Shown here: piece by piece, positions 55,815 through 64,000 of the stretch
Position numbering within the stretch: the stretch's first letter is position 1
How the letters are laid out: the number at the start of each line of letters is the position of its first letter
From: Rapana venosa
Lineage: Eukaryota > Mollusca > Gastropoda > Neogastropoda > Muricidae
Assembly (NCBI GenBank): GCA_028751875.1
Contig: CM054155.1
Span: 674,949 to 738,948 of the forward strand
Length of the DNA: 64,000 bases
Reading direction: 5' to 3'
Position numbers and translations under genes: made by a program
The notes under the pieces: model-generated
What the model was told of the DNA's origin: nothing
The model's input: only the letters and a program-made list of their open reading frames with translations
Databases searched by the model: none

Positions 55815-56540
55815 AGGACTTGGAGTGTGGTGTGGTGTACTGCTGCTGTAGCCGTTGTGTTGGCCTATGGAATGTGGTGTGGTGTGGTGTACTGCTGTAG
55901 TAGCTGTTGTATTGGCCAGTGGAGTGTGGTGTGGTGTACTGCTGTAGTAGCTGTTGTATTGGCCAGTGGAGTGTGGTGTGGTGTACTGCTGTTGTATTGG
56001 CCAGTGGAGTGTGGTGTGGTGTGGTGTACTGCTGTAGTAGCTGTTGTATTGGCCAGTGGAGTGTGGTGTGGTGTACTGCTGTAGTAGTTGTTGTTTTGGC
56101 CAGTGGAGTGTGGTGTGGTGTACTGCTGTAGTAGCTGTTGTTTTGGCCAGTGGAGTGTGGTGTGGTGTGGTGTACTGCTGTAGTAGCTGTTGTATTGGCC
56201 AGTGGAGTGTGGTGTGGTGTACTGCTGTAGTAGCTGTTGTATTGGCCTATGGAATGTGGTGTGGTGTGGTGTACTGCTGTAGTAGTTGTTGTATTGGCCA
56301 GTGGAGTGTGGTGTGGTGTACTGCTGTAGTAGTTGGTGTGTTGGCCAGTGGAGTGTGGTGTGGTGTGGTGTACTGCTGTAGTAGTTGTTGTATTGGCCTA
56401 TGGAGTGTGGTGTGGTGTGGTGTACTGCTGTAGTAGCTGTTGTATTGGCCAGTGGAGTGTGGTGTGGTGTACTGCTGTAGTAGTTGTTGTTTTGGCCAGT
56501 GGAGTGTGGTGTGGTGTGGTGTACTGCTGTAGTAGCTGTT
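55815..56540. repeat. 47-52-bp minisatellite up to exon 12, ~15 copies
   Basis: The unit is 'ctgctgtagtagctgttgta' plus 'ttggccagtggagtgtggtg' plus 'tggtgta'. It begins at 'cacacaggacttggagtgtg', which resembles the real exon 12 junction 'ctcacag' plus 'gacagggagtggga'. It ends in the genuine acceptor, so this array may also derive from a splice junction. Confidence 0.93.
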
Positions 56541-56556
56541 GTTTTGGCCCTCACAG

Positions 56557-56679
56557 GACAGGGAGTGGGAGATGGTGGAGACGACCAAAGCGCGGGTGGA
56601 CCAGTTCAGGAGGACCATGCCTCTGGTGTCTGACCTGAAGAACAAAGCCATGAGAGACAGGCACTGGGAACAGATCCAG
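56557..56679 (+). CDS. DNAH2: DNAH2 exon 12 of window (stem/linker side)
   Basis: Forty-one codons in phase 0 lie between 'ggccctcacag' and CAG|gtctgt. The translation DREWEMVETTKARVDQFRRT and MPLVSDLKNKAMRDRHWEQI matches vertebrate DNAH2 RNWEIIETTRSKIEQFKRTM, PLISDLRNPALRERHWDQV. The MRDRHW motif marks the start of the DHC_N2 (linker) region in dynein heavy chains. Confidence 0.97.
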
Positions 56680-56702
56680 GTCTGTCTGTTTGTGTGTGTC
56701 TT

Positions 56703-56763
56703 TGTGTGTGTGTGTGTGTGTATGGGGGTGCGTGCGCGCGCGCGCGCGCGCGTTGTGTGTGTG
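56703..56763. repeat. (GT)n/(GC)n microsatellite
   Basis: GT and GC alternating run after exon 12. Confidence 0.9.
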
Positions 56764-56834
56764 TTTCTGAAAAAAACTGCTCTGGTAAGACATAGGTCAG
56801 TGATGTAAAATTGATAATATTTGTATATTTTCAG

Positions 56835-56972
56835 ACTCTGATGGATCGTACATTTGAACCCTCCTCCCATGACTTCACACTGGAGGTTATCATCAACTTT
56901 GGCTTTGACACCTTCGCCCCTCAGATCAACGAAATTTCCACAGCTGCCACTAAGGAGTTGGCCATTGAGAAC
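56835..56972 (+). CDS. DNAH2: DNAH2 exon 13 of window (linker, DHC_N2)
   Basis: Forty-six codons in phase 0 lie between 'tattttcag' and AAC|gtaagc. The translation TLMDRTFEPSSHDFTLEVII, then INEISTAATKELAIEN, matches vertebrate DNAH2 SESFTLEQIVEL and IGEISASATKELAIE. The last ~20 bases of this exon plus its donor are the seed of the large array that follows. Confidence 0.97.
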
Positions 56973-59900
56973 GTAAGCAGCACTTCACTTCCCTTCCTGT
57001 TGCTTTGTTTTAAGCCTAGGAGTCTAATGCTACAGTGTATGATAATTGTAATATATGATCAGCGCCATAGAGTCGGCCATTGAGAAAATAAGAAGCACTT
57101 TACTCAATTTAAACCTTGGAGTCTGTAACACTATAGTGTATTATAGTTATAGTATATGACAAGCCCAATAGAGTTGTCCATTGAGAATGTAAGCAGCACA
57201 TCACTTTATGCCTTGGAGTTGTAACACTATAGTGTATTATAGTTATAGTATATGACAAGCCCAATAGAGTTGTCCATTGAGAATGTAAGCAGCACATCAC
57301 TTTATGCCTTGGAGTTGTAACACTATAGTGTATTATAGTTATAGTATATGACAAGCCCAATAGAGTTGTCCATTGAGAATGTAAGCAGCACATCACTTTA
57401 TGCCTTGGAGTTGTAACACTGTAGTGTACGATGTAGTATATATGACCACCAACATAGAGTTGTCCATTGAGAATGTAAGCAACACTTTACTTTACTTTAG
57501 GCCTTGGAGTCTGTTACATTATAGTGTAAAATAGTTGTAGTATAAATGACAAGCCCAATAGAGTTGTCCATTGAGAATGTAAGCAACACTTTACTTTACT
57601 TTAGGCCTTGGAGTCTGTTACACTATAGTGTAAAATAGTTGTAGTATAAATGACAAGCCCAATAGAGTTGTCCATTGGGAATGTAAGCAACACTTTACTT
57701 TACTTTAGGCCTTGGAGTCTGTTACATTATAGTGTAAAATAATTGTAGTATAAATGACAAGCCCAATAGAGTTGTCCATTGAGAATGTAAGCAACACTTT
57801 ACTTTACTTTAGGCCTTGGAGTCTGTTACATTATAGTGTAAAATAATTGTAGTATAAATGACAAGCCCAATAGAGATGTCCATTGGGAATGTAAGCAACA
57901 CTTTGCTTTACTTTAGGCCTTGGAGTCTGTTACATTATAGTGTAAAATAGTTGTAGTATAAATGACAAGCCCAATAGAGTTGTCCATTGAGAATGTAAGC
58001 AACACTTTGCTTTACTTTAGGCCTTGGAGTCTGTTACATTATAATGTAAAATAATTGTAGTATAAATGACAAGCCCAATAGAGTTGTCCATTGGGAATGT
58101 AAGCAACACTTTACTTTACTTTAGGCCTTGGAGTCTGTTACATTATAGTGTAAAATAATTGTAGTATAAATGACAAGCCCAATAGAGTTGTCCATTGAGA
58201 ATGTAAGCAACACTTTGCTTTACTTTAGGCCTTGGAGTCTGTTACACTATAGTGTAAAATAATTGTAGTATAAATGACAAGCCCAATAGAGTTGTCCATT
58301 GAGAATGTAAGCAACACTTTGCTTTACTTTAGGCCTTGGAGTCTGTTACACTATAGTGTAAAATAATTGTAGTATAAATGACAAGCCCAATAGAGTTGTC
58401 CATTGAGAATGTAAGCAACACTTTGCTTTACTTTAGGCCTTGGAGTCTGTTACACTATAGTGTAAAATAATTGTAGTATAAATGACAAGCCCAATAGAGT
58501 TGTCCATTGAGAATGTAAGCAACACTTTACTTTACTTTAGGCCTTGGAGTCTGTTACACTATAGTGTAAAATAATTGTAGTATAAATGACAAGCCCAATA
58601 GAGTTGTCCATTGGGAATGTAAGCAACACTTTACTTTACTTTAGGCCTTGGAGTCTGTTACATTATAGTGTAAAATAATTGTAGTATAAATGACAAGCCC
58701 AATAGAGTTGTCCATTGAGAATGTAAGCAACACTTTACTTTACTTTAGGCCTTGGAGTCTGTTACACTATAGTGTAAAATAATTGTAGTATAAATGACAA
58801 GCCCAATAGAGTTGTCCATTGAGAATGTAAGCAACACTTTACTTTACTTTAGGCCTTGGAGTCTGTTACACTATAGTGTAAAATAATTGTAGTATAAATG
58901 ACAAGCCCAATAGAGTTGTCCATTGGGAATGTAAGCAACACTTTACTTTACTTTAGGCCTTGGAGTCTGTTACATTATAGTGTAAAATAATTGTAGTATA
59001 AATGACAAGCCCAATAGAGTTGTCCATTGGGAATGTAAGCAACACTTTACTTTACTTTAGGCCTTGGAGTCTGTTACATTATAGTGTAAAATAATTGTAG
59101 TATAAATGACAAGCCCAATAGAGTTGTCCATTGAGAATGTAAGCAACACTTTACTTTACTTTAGGCCTTGGAGTCTGTTACATTATAGTGTAAAATAATT
59201 GTAGTATAAATGACAAGCCCAATAGAGTTGTCCATTGGGAATGTAAGCAACACTTTACTTTACTTTAGGCCTTGGAGTCTGTTACATTATAGTGTAAAAT
59301 AATTGTAGTATAAATGACAAGCCCAATAGAGTTGTCCATTGAGAATGTAAGCAACACTTTACTTTACTTTAGGCCTTGGAGTCTGTTACACTATAGTGTA
59401 AAATAATTGTAGTATAAATGACAAGCCCAATAGAGTTGTCCATTGGGAATGTAAGCAACACTTTACTTTACTTTAGGCCTTGGAGTCTGTTACACTATAG
59501 TGTAAAATAATTGTAGTATAAATGACAAGCCCAATAGAGTTGTCCATTGAGAATGTAAGCAACACTTTACTTTACTTTAGGCCTTGGAGTCTGTTACACT
59601 ATAGTGTAAAATAGTTGTAGTATAAATGACAAGCCCAATAGAGTTGTCCATTGAGAATGTAAGCAACACTTTACTTTACTTTAGGCCTTGGAGTCTGTTA
59701 CATTATAGTGTAAAATAATTGTAGTATAAATGACAAGCCCAATAGAGTTGTCCATTGAGAATGTAAGCAACACTTTACTTTACTTTAGGCCTTGGAGTCT
59801 GTTACACTATAGTGTAAAATAATTGTAGTATAAATGACAAGCCCAATAGAGTTGTCCATTGGGAATGTAAGCAACACTTTACTTTACTTTAGGCCTTGGA

Positions 59901-60480
59901 GTCTGTTACACTATAGTGTAAAATAATTGTAGTATAAATGACAAGCCCAATAGAGTTGTCCATTGAGAATGTAAGGAACACTTTACTTTACTTTAGGCCT
60001 TGGAGTCTGTTACACTATAGTGTAAAATAGTTGTAGTATAAATGACAAGCCCAATAGAGTTGTCCATTGGGAATGTAAGCAACACTTTACTTTACTTTAG
60101 GCCTTGGAGTCTGTTACACTATAGTGTAAAATAATTGTAGTATAAATGACAAGCCCAATAGAGTTGTCCATTGAGAATGTAAGCAACACTTTTTTTTACT
60201 TAAGGCCTTGGAGTCTGTTACACTATAGTATAAAATAATTGTAGTATAAATGACAAGCCCAAAAGAGTTGTCCATTGAGAATGTAAGCAACACTTTACTT
60301 TACTTAAGGCCTTGGAGTCTGTTACACTATAGTATAAAATAATTGTAGTATAAATGACAAGCCCAATAGAGTTGTCCATTGAGAATGTAAGCAGCACTTT
60401 ACTTTACTTTAGACCTTGGAATGTTAGATATACTGCCACCACCAAAACGCTGGTCGTTGAGAATGTAAGCATACCTTCAC
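56953..60480 (+). repeat. 104-bp minisatellite made from the exon 13 donor, ~31 copies
   Basis: The unit contains 'gagttgtccattgagaatgt' plus 'aagcaacactttactttact' plus 'ttaggccttggagtctgtta' and an AT-rich remainder. The exon itself ends GAGTTGGCCATTGAGAAC|gtaagc, so each unit repeats the exon end and its 5' splice site. The first units (56973-57480) lack the 'ctttactttactttagg' part and vary more; later ones are almost identical. The terminal unit at about 60446-60478 keeps a longer exon-like stretch ('ctgccaccaccaaaacgctg'). Confidence 0.96.
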
Positions 60481-60649
60481 AGCAACGTTTTGAAGTAAAC
60501 ACAGCAGTGTGTATTTAGCCTACACTATAACCATCAAAGAACTGGCCATGAAATGACAGCTCCATGAGCATGTTTCACTGAGGTCCAGTCATTGCTGCAA
60601 CACAATGTTTGAAATGAACACTGACATCATTTTTTTTCTTGCTGCCTCA
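60481..60649. other. Intronic stretch with a faint extra exon 13-like copy
   Basis: 'accatcaaagaactggccat' at about 60528 resembles the exon 13 end (ACTAAGGAGTTGGCCAT) but has no splice donor. The rest is unrecognised. Confidence 0.45.
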
Positions 60650-60980
60650 TAGTTTGTGACAACCCTGTCCTGCTGTACCCACGCCACTCATCTTAATCTC
60701 CCTGCTACAGCCATACCCAGATTCGTTATGTATTCCCGGGTCGGAAGAACCCACCAATATCAGGCAGCCATAGGGCTGCCAGCCGGCGAGGCCCTGCACT
60801 GCTACTGGGTCACTTTGGTGAGGTTCAGTGGCGCCTGTTCTGAGTTAACATACGCAGAACGCCACCTACTAAGCCCCCTTCTATAACGACAGTATTAGCT
60901 CTGTTGCGGAGCCAGACTGAGTCGTCCGCCCGAGGTGGTAACCACCACAACATCCCTTCAACGACTGCCCCACTCGGTAA
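60650..60980 (+). repeat. Unclassified dispersed repeat R1, copy 4
   Basis: 'ggccctgcactgctactggg', 'tcactttggtgaggttcagt', 'gcctgttctgagttaacata' and 'cacctactaagccccctt' are shared in order with the copies at 24080 and 24690 and, inverted, at 33715. Confidence 0.75.
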
Positions 60981-60999
60981 AGACAACAGAATGTAATAG

Positions 61000-61590
61000 A
61001 ATGGCCAGGTAAGTTGAGGTCGAGTTTACAGACTTCAAAAGATTCATGGGGAAAAGGAAGGGAGTGGCAGAGGGACAGAGCTGGTTGCAGTGTGTCTTTA
61101 TAGATGACAGCAATGCCACCTCCACGGGAGAGAGTCGTGGAAAAGAAAGGGTTTTGTAGCCAGGTGGTGTCAGTTGTTGTATTGTTGGTTCATGACCTTG
61201 TGGGTTTAGCCAGGTTTCTGTGAGAAAAGTTAGATCGATGTTCTGTTCAGATATGAAATCAGAGAGATAGTCGGCTTTGCCCTCTGGGCAGACAGATTGC
61301 GCATTAAGTAAACATATATGGAGAAGGTTTGAATGATTCCACAGTCCTCCTGTTTACCACAGCCCCCAACTGAGGAGTCGTTACTGAGAATCACTTGACC
61401 GTTGAACCTCCTGTCCCTTCCTCTCTGTCAGATCTGCTACTTTGAGGGGTGCAGACTGCACTCTGAATGTCGTTGTTTGTCTGGAGATGCGCTGTTGCCC
61501 TGACTGCGTGCCATTGGTTCCCTCCAGGCTTGTGATGGCAGTTCCTTCCTAGCTGTGCCCCAAAGTCTGCACCAGTGACACAGAGTTTAG
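61000..61590 (-). pseudogene. LINE APE endonuclease fragment
   Basis: On the minus strand the translation NAQSVCPEGKADYLSDFISE, QNIDLTFLTETWLNPQGHEP, PPGYKTLSFPRLSRGGGIAV and IYKDTL is the N-terminal half of an APE-type endonuclease (Asn, Glu and the RGGG block conserved). This is the usual ORF2 start of L2/CR1-type LINEs. A stop or frame change occurs near 61190. The part above 61330 is less certain. Confidence 0.75.
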
Positions 61591-61975
61591 ACTCATGCTG
61601 CTGGCTTGGTCTTTCGCTCCTCTAACCATCTAAACCGTGTGTTTCATTGCCTCTGCTGGCCACCTGTGCAAAGTAGAATCAGCTACACCGCACTGCTTCT
61701 CGCTTTCCAATGTGTCTGTCAGCTTGGTCCCTCCCTTCTCTACCATACTCTCTGCTGTTTGTTCCCACTGACTGCTCTCACTCTTTCTGTGATACAAGGC
61801 CATAGGTGTTGCAGCCTGTGCTTTGAAAGGTTGTGGGCCAGGTAGCTTCTCTCAGCCAGCACCCCCTCCCCTCTTTGGTTTCATCTTCCTCTTGCCCTTT
61901 CTTCATAGTCTCAGCCTTCAACATGCCCTAAAGCTGCCTCTTCCCTTCTTCTTGACCATGCAAGAGTCCCTAACT
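61591..61975 (+). pseudogene. L2/CR1-type LINE ORF2 C-terminal fragment
   Basis: The translation LVFRSSNHLNRVFHCLCWPP, VQSRISYTALLLAFQCVCQL, GPSLLYHTLCC and later SFS-type sequence fits the C-terminal domain of an L2/CR1-like LINE (HxxLxWLPVxxRI). It faces away from the endonuclease fragment next to it and is diverged. Confidence 0.6.
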
Positions 61976-62602
61976 AGGATTTCATATGTCTGTTTCTGTG
62001 TTGCCGGCGTGTACGCTTGTGAAATGTGTGCGCGCGCGTGCATGAGGGGTGTGGTGTGTGCGCGCACGCTAGCATGCGCGTGTGCATGCGCGTGTCTTGC
62101 TTTCTGTTTAATCAATATGCGCTGAACCCAGGTGTTTGAGCGTAGGCCAGTGATTGCTTTTGCATTGAAATAATATTTCAGCTAAAAAGATCTTTGCTAG
62201 TGAATGGGATAGCTGTTTACTTTCTCCAAACGATGTATTGTCATGTGTTTTCGTATCCCAGTCTCGTTGTCTACTTCATGAAGCCTGTTGTGTTCTTGCC
62301 TCATAACACTTGCAGTTACCTCATGGCAAGCGGCTAGAGCTGTGCAGGTGTCTGCTTACTTTGCCCAGTGTTTGCAGCACTACACTGCGGGGCCTGGAAT
62401 GTCTAGTCATGCAGGATAGAGTCACAGATCCCTGCTGAAGAAGGGGCCATTGGTAATGTAGGAAGTACCAAGAGTGGCCATTAGATATAGCAATCATTTG
62501 CCTTGTAGTCGTCGTCAGTATCATCACTTTTGTCATAGTCCTCGTCCTCGTGATTCTCCTGGTCGTCATGTGGGTTGTGTTGATTGTTCTGTGTGCTCAC
62601 AG
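61976..62602. other. Intronic stretch with no recognised feature
   Basis: Apart from a GC/GT-rich run at 62024-62095, nothing is recognised up to exon 14. Confidence 0.45.
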
Positions 62603-62685
62603 GGCCTGGCTCATATCAGGGATTACTGGACCGGCTGTGAATACGACATGGCGCCCTACAAAGATAAGGGCCACTACAAGTTTAG
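62603..62685 (+). CDS. DNAH2: DNAH2 exon 14 of window (linker)
   Basis: Twenty-seven codons plus two bases lie between 'gtgctcacag' and TTTAG|gtaagg. The translation GLAHIRDYWTGCEYDMAPYK and DKGHYKF matches vertebrate DNAH2 ALQNIAKTW, DIVPYKDKGHHRLR. The PYKDKG motif is typical of this place in the linker of dynein heavy chains. The next exon should begin by completing an Arg codon; I did not find it before the window ends. Confidence 0.95.
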
Positions 62686-62699
62686 GTAAGGGGCAGAGT

Positions 62700-62756
62700 A
62701 CTATGATATGATATATGATATATGATATGATATGATATGATATGAATATGATATAA
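62700..62756. repeat. (TATGA)n simple repeat
   Basis: Pentanucleotide TATGA units shortly after exon 14. Confidence 0.9.
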
Positions 62757-62800
62757 TGCAAAACAATATATTAATAGGATATGGACAAAGGATAGGATAT

Positions 62801-63136
62801 GTCTCATGGACAAAAAGAAAAACAAATGCAGAAGTAATGGAAATGGCTGGGTACAAGTGATCCCTTCTGAACACCATCAGAGAAAGACAGCTCAAATTTT
62901 CGGCCATATAATCAGGGCTGACGGACTAAAGAAACTGTTATGGAGTGGCAAAATCTGTGGAAACAAGAGCAAGGAAGACAACGCACAAAATTCACAGACA
63001 GCTTAAACAAATTCGCAAGGAATAAAGAGGGCACCAACAATGAGCTCATGAGAGGGACCAAGAACAGGGAAGAATGGAGAGCCATGATCGTCGATGTCTG
63101 CAGGACCAGACCGGACACTTGAAGAAGAAGAAGAAT
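62801..63136 (+). pseudogene. LINE 3' fragment with (GAA)n tail
   Basis: The translation reads KTAQIFGHIIRADGLKKLLW, SGKICGNKSK, then in another frame FTDSLNKFARNKEGTNNELM and REEWRAMIVDVCRTRPDT, followed by GAA repeats. This is the typical C-terminal end of a LINE ORF2 (GHxxR, EEWR). The 9-10-base 'aataggatat' at 62773 and 63134 may be the target-site duplication. It sits between exon 14 and its partial copy. Confidence 0.8.
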
Positions 63137-63164
63137 AGGATATAATAAATGATGTAATATATAA

Positions 63165-63219
63165 GGCAGTGCGACATGGTAAACTACAAAGACAAGGGTC
63201 AGGAGAAGTTGAGGTAAGA
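63165..63219 (+). pseudogene. DNAH2: Partial duplicate of DNAH2 exon 14 with splice donor
   Basis: The stretch at 63170-63213 translates CDMVNYKDKGQEKLR and is followed by gtaaga. It closely resembles the end of exon 14 (EYDMAPYKDKGHYKFR then gtaagg). A CAG directly precedes it at 63167-63169. The first half of exon 14 is missing. It could be a decayed duplicate or a short alternative exon; nothing here shows that it is used. Confidence 0.75.
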
Positions 63220-64000
63220 CACAACAGTATAATGTATTGCCAAACATAACACAACTGTATACAATGTAATAAAACTTACTGCCCTACACTTTTGTATTGT
63301 TATTTTTTGTCCTGTTCAGCCATCTCTCATTTGTTGACAAAAGTCTCTGTCCGCGAGTGTCCTGAACCTCTCCGTGAACCCGACAGACTTCTGGTGGTGA
63401 AGGGTCTTTGTGAGCATAGTAGTTTGCTTCAGCACGTCTCCTCCTAAAACGTTTCGTAAGAACTGAACAAAACTGAACAAACCTATCACAACGTCACAAA
63501 GCCTAACAGTCGTGCTAATCTGATTTTCTGTCGTTTCTTACTTTGGACAGAGGGGCCCTGCGTTCACCTGATCAGCATATGCTCACATGAAAGAAGCTAA
63601 TGTCCTATTCTGATGACAGCTTTCCACTGGGTCACGCCAAAGAGCAAGTGGAGGAACAGGCACAGTTAGTACAAAGTAGCTGTGTTGCTGGCAGTGACAG
63701 AGCTCTACTGTACACCTCTTCATGCTACAAACTGAGAGAGAGAGAGAGAGATATCGGAAGAGTTTCATCATGGGAAAACCAGTACTTTCAGATGTAGGTT
63801 CATACTACGAACCATATTGTAATGTATGATCCGAATCTTCTGCTGAACCACAGCCCACTGCAGGCAAGTGCCAGTCAGATTACAGAAAATGTATACATGC
63901 TTGTCAGAGAGTTCATAGGTAGAGCCCATGATGGACAATGCTTGTGGCTAAGACATACTTTATGCAGCTGCTCTGTGGAACACTTTCTATTCTCTATGAT
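63220..64000. other. Intronic stretch with no recognised feature
   Basis: No further DNAH2 exon, LINE or SINE is recognised. A 16-base GA run lies at about 63735. The gene is expected to continue beyond the window. Confidence 0.5.

Overview
The window is animal nuclear DNA. It holds one large multi-exon gene on the + strand, embedded in introns packed with non-LTR retrotransposons, SINEs, micro- and minisatellites. The gene is a clear orthologue of DNAH2, the axonemal inner-arm dynein heavy chain (1-beta / I1 type). Fourteen exons are recognisable from 6748 to 62685. They are collinear with the N-terminal stem of vertebrate DNAH2 and run into the start of its linker region; neither the start codon nor the motor domain is in the window. 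The LINE families, the tRNA-derived SINEs (one fused to a 5S-rRNA-like piece) and the large introns suggest a lophotrochozoan, most likely a marine mollusc. That is an inference from style, not a proven identity.

Layout. 1-6540: fragments of three LINE families and a SINE. 6748-16532: DNAH2 exons 1-4, separated by a ~3.5 kb minisatellite, a ~1.3 kb TGG-rich tract, SINEs and two copies of an unclassified dispersed repeat. 16533-22893: LINE fragments, a (CTAT)n tract and two SINEs with visible target-site duplications. 22894-31892: exons 5-7, with a 3.2 kb endonuclease/RT LINE and an unclassified repeat between them; exons 6 and 7 contain apparent single-base indels. 31893-45245: a very large intron holding a LINE with an RNase H domain and, at 37-42 kb, a badly degraded stretch that looks like an assembly or consensus artefact. 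45246-62685: exons 8-14, interleaved with eight minisatellite arrays.

The most striking pattern is that several minisatellites are built from DNAH2 splice junctions. The repeat units beside exons 6, 10, 11 and 13 contain the real 3' or 5' splice site plus a few exon bases, so each array repeats a potential decoy splice site (about 30 times after exon 13). Exon 14 also has a partial downstream copy with an intact splice donor. The LINEs, SINEs and satellites look like intronic passengers. The only host gene supported is DNAH2. Orthology was judged by comparing translations with remembered DNAH2 sequence; no alignment program was run.
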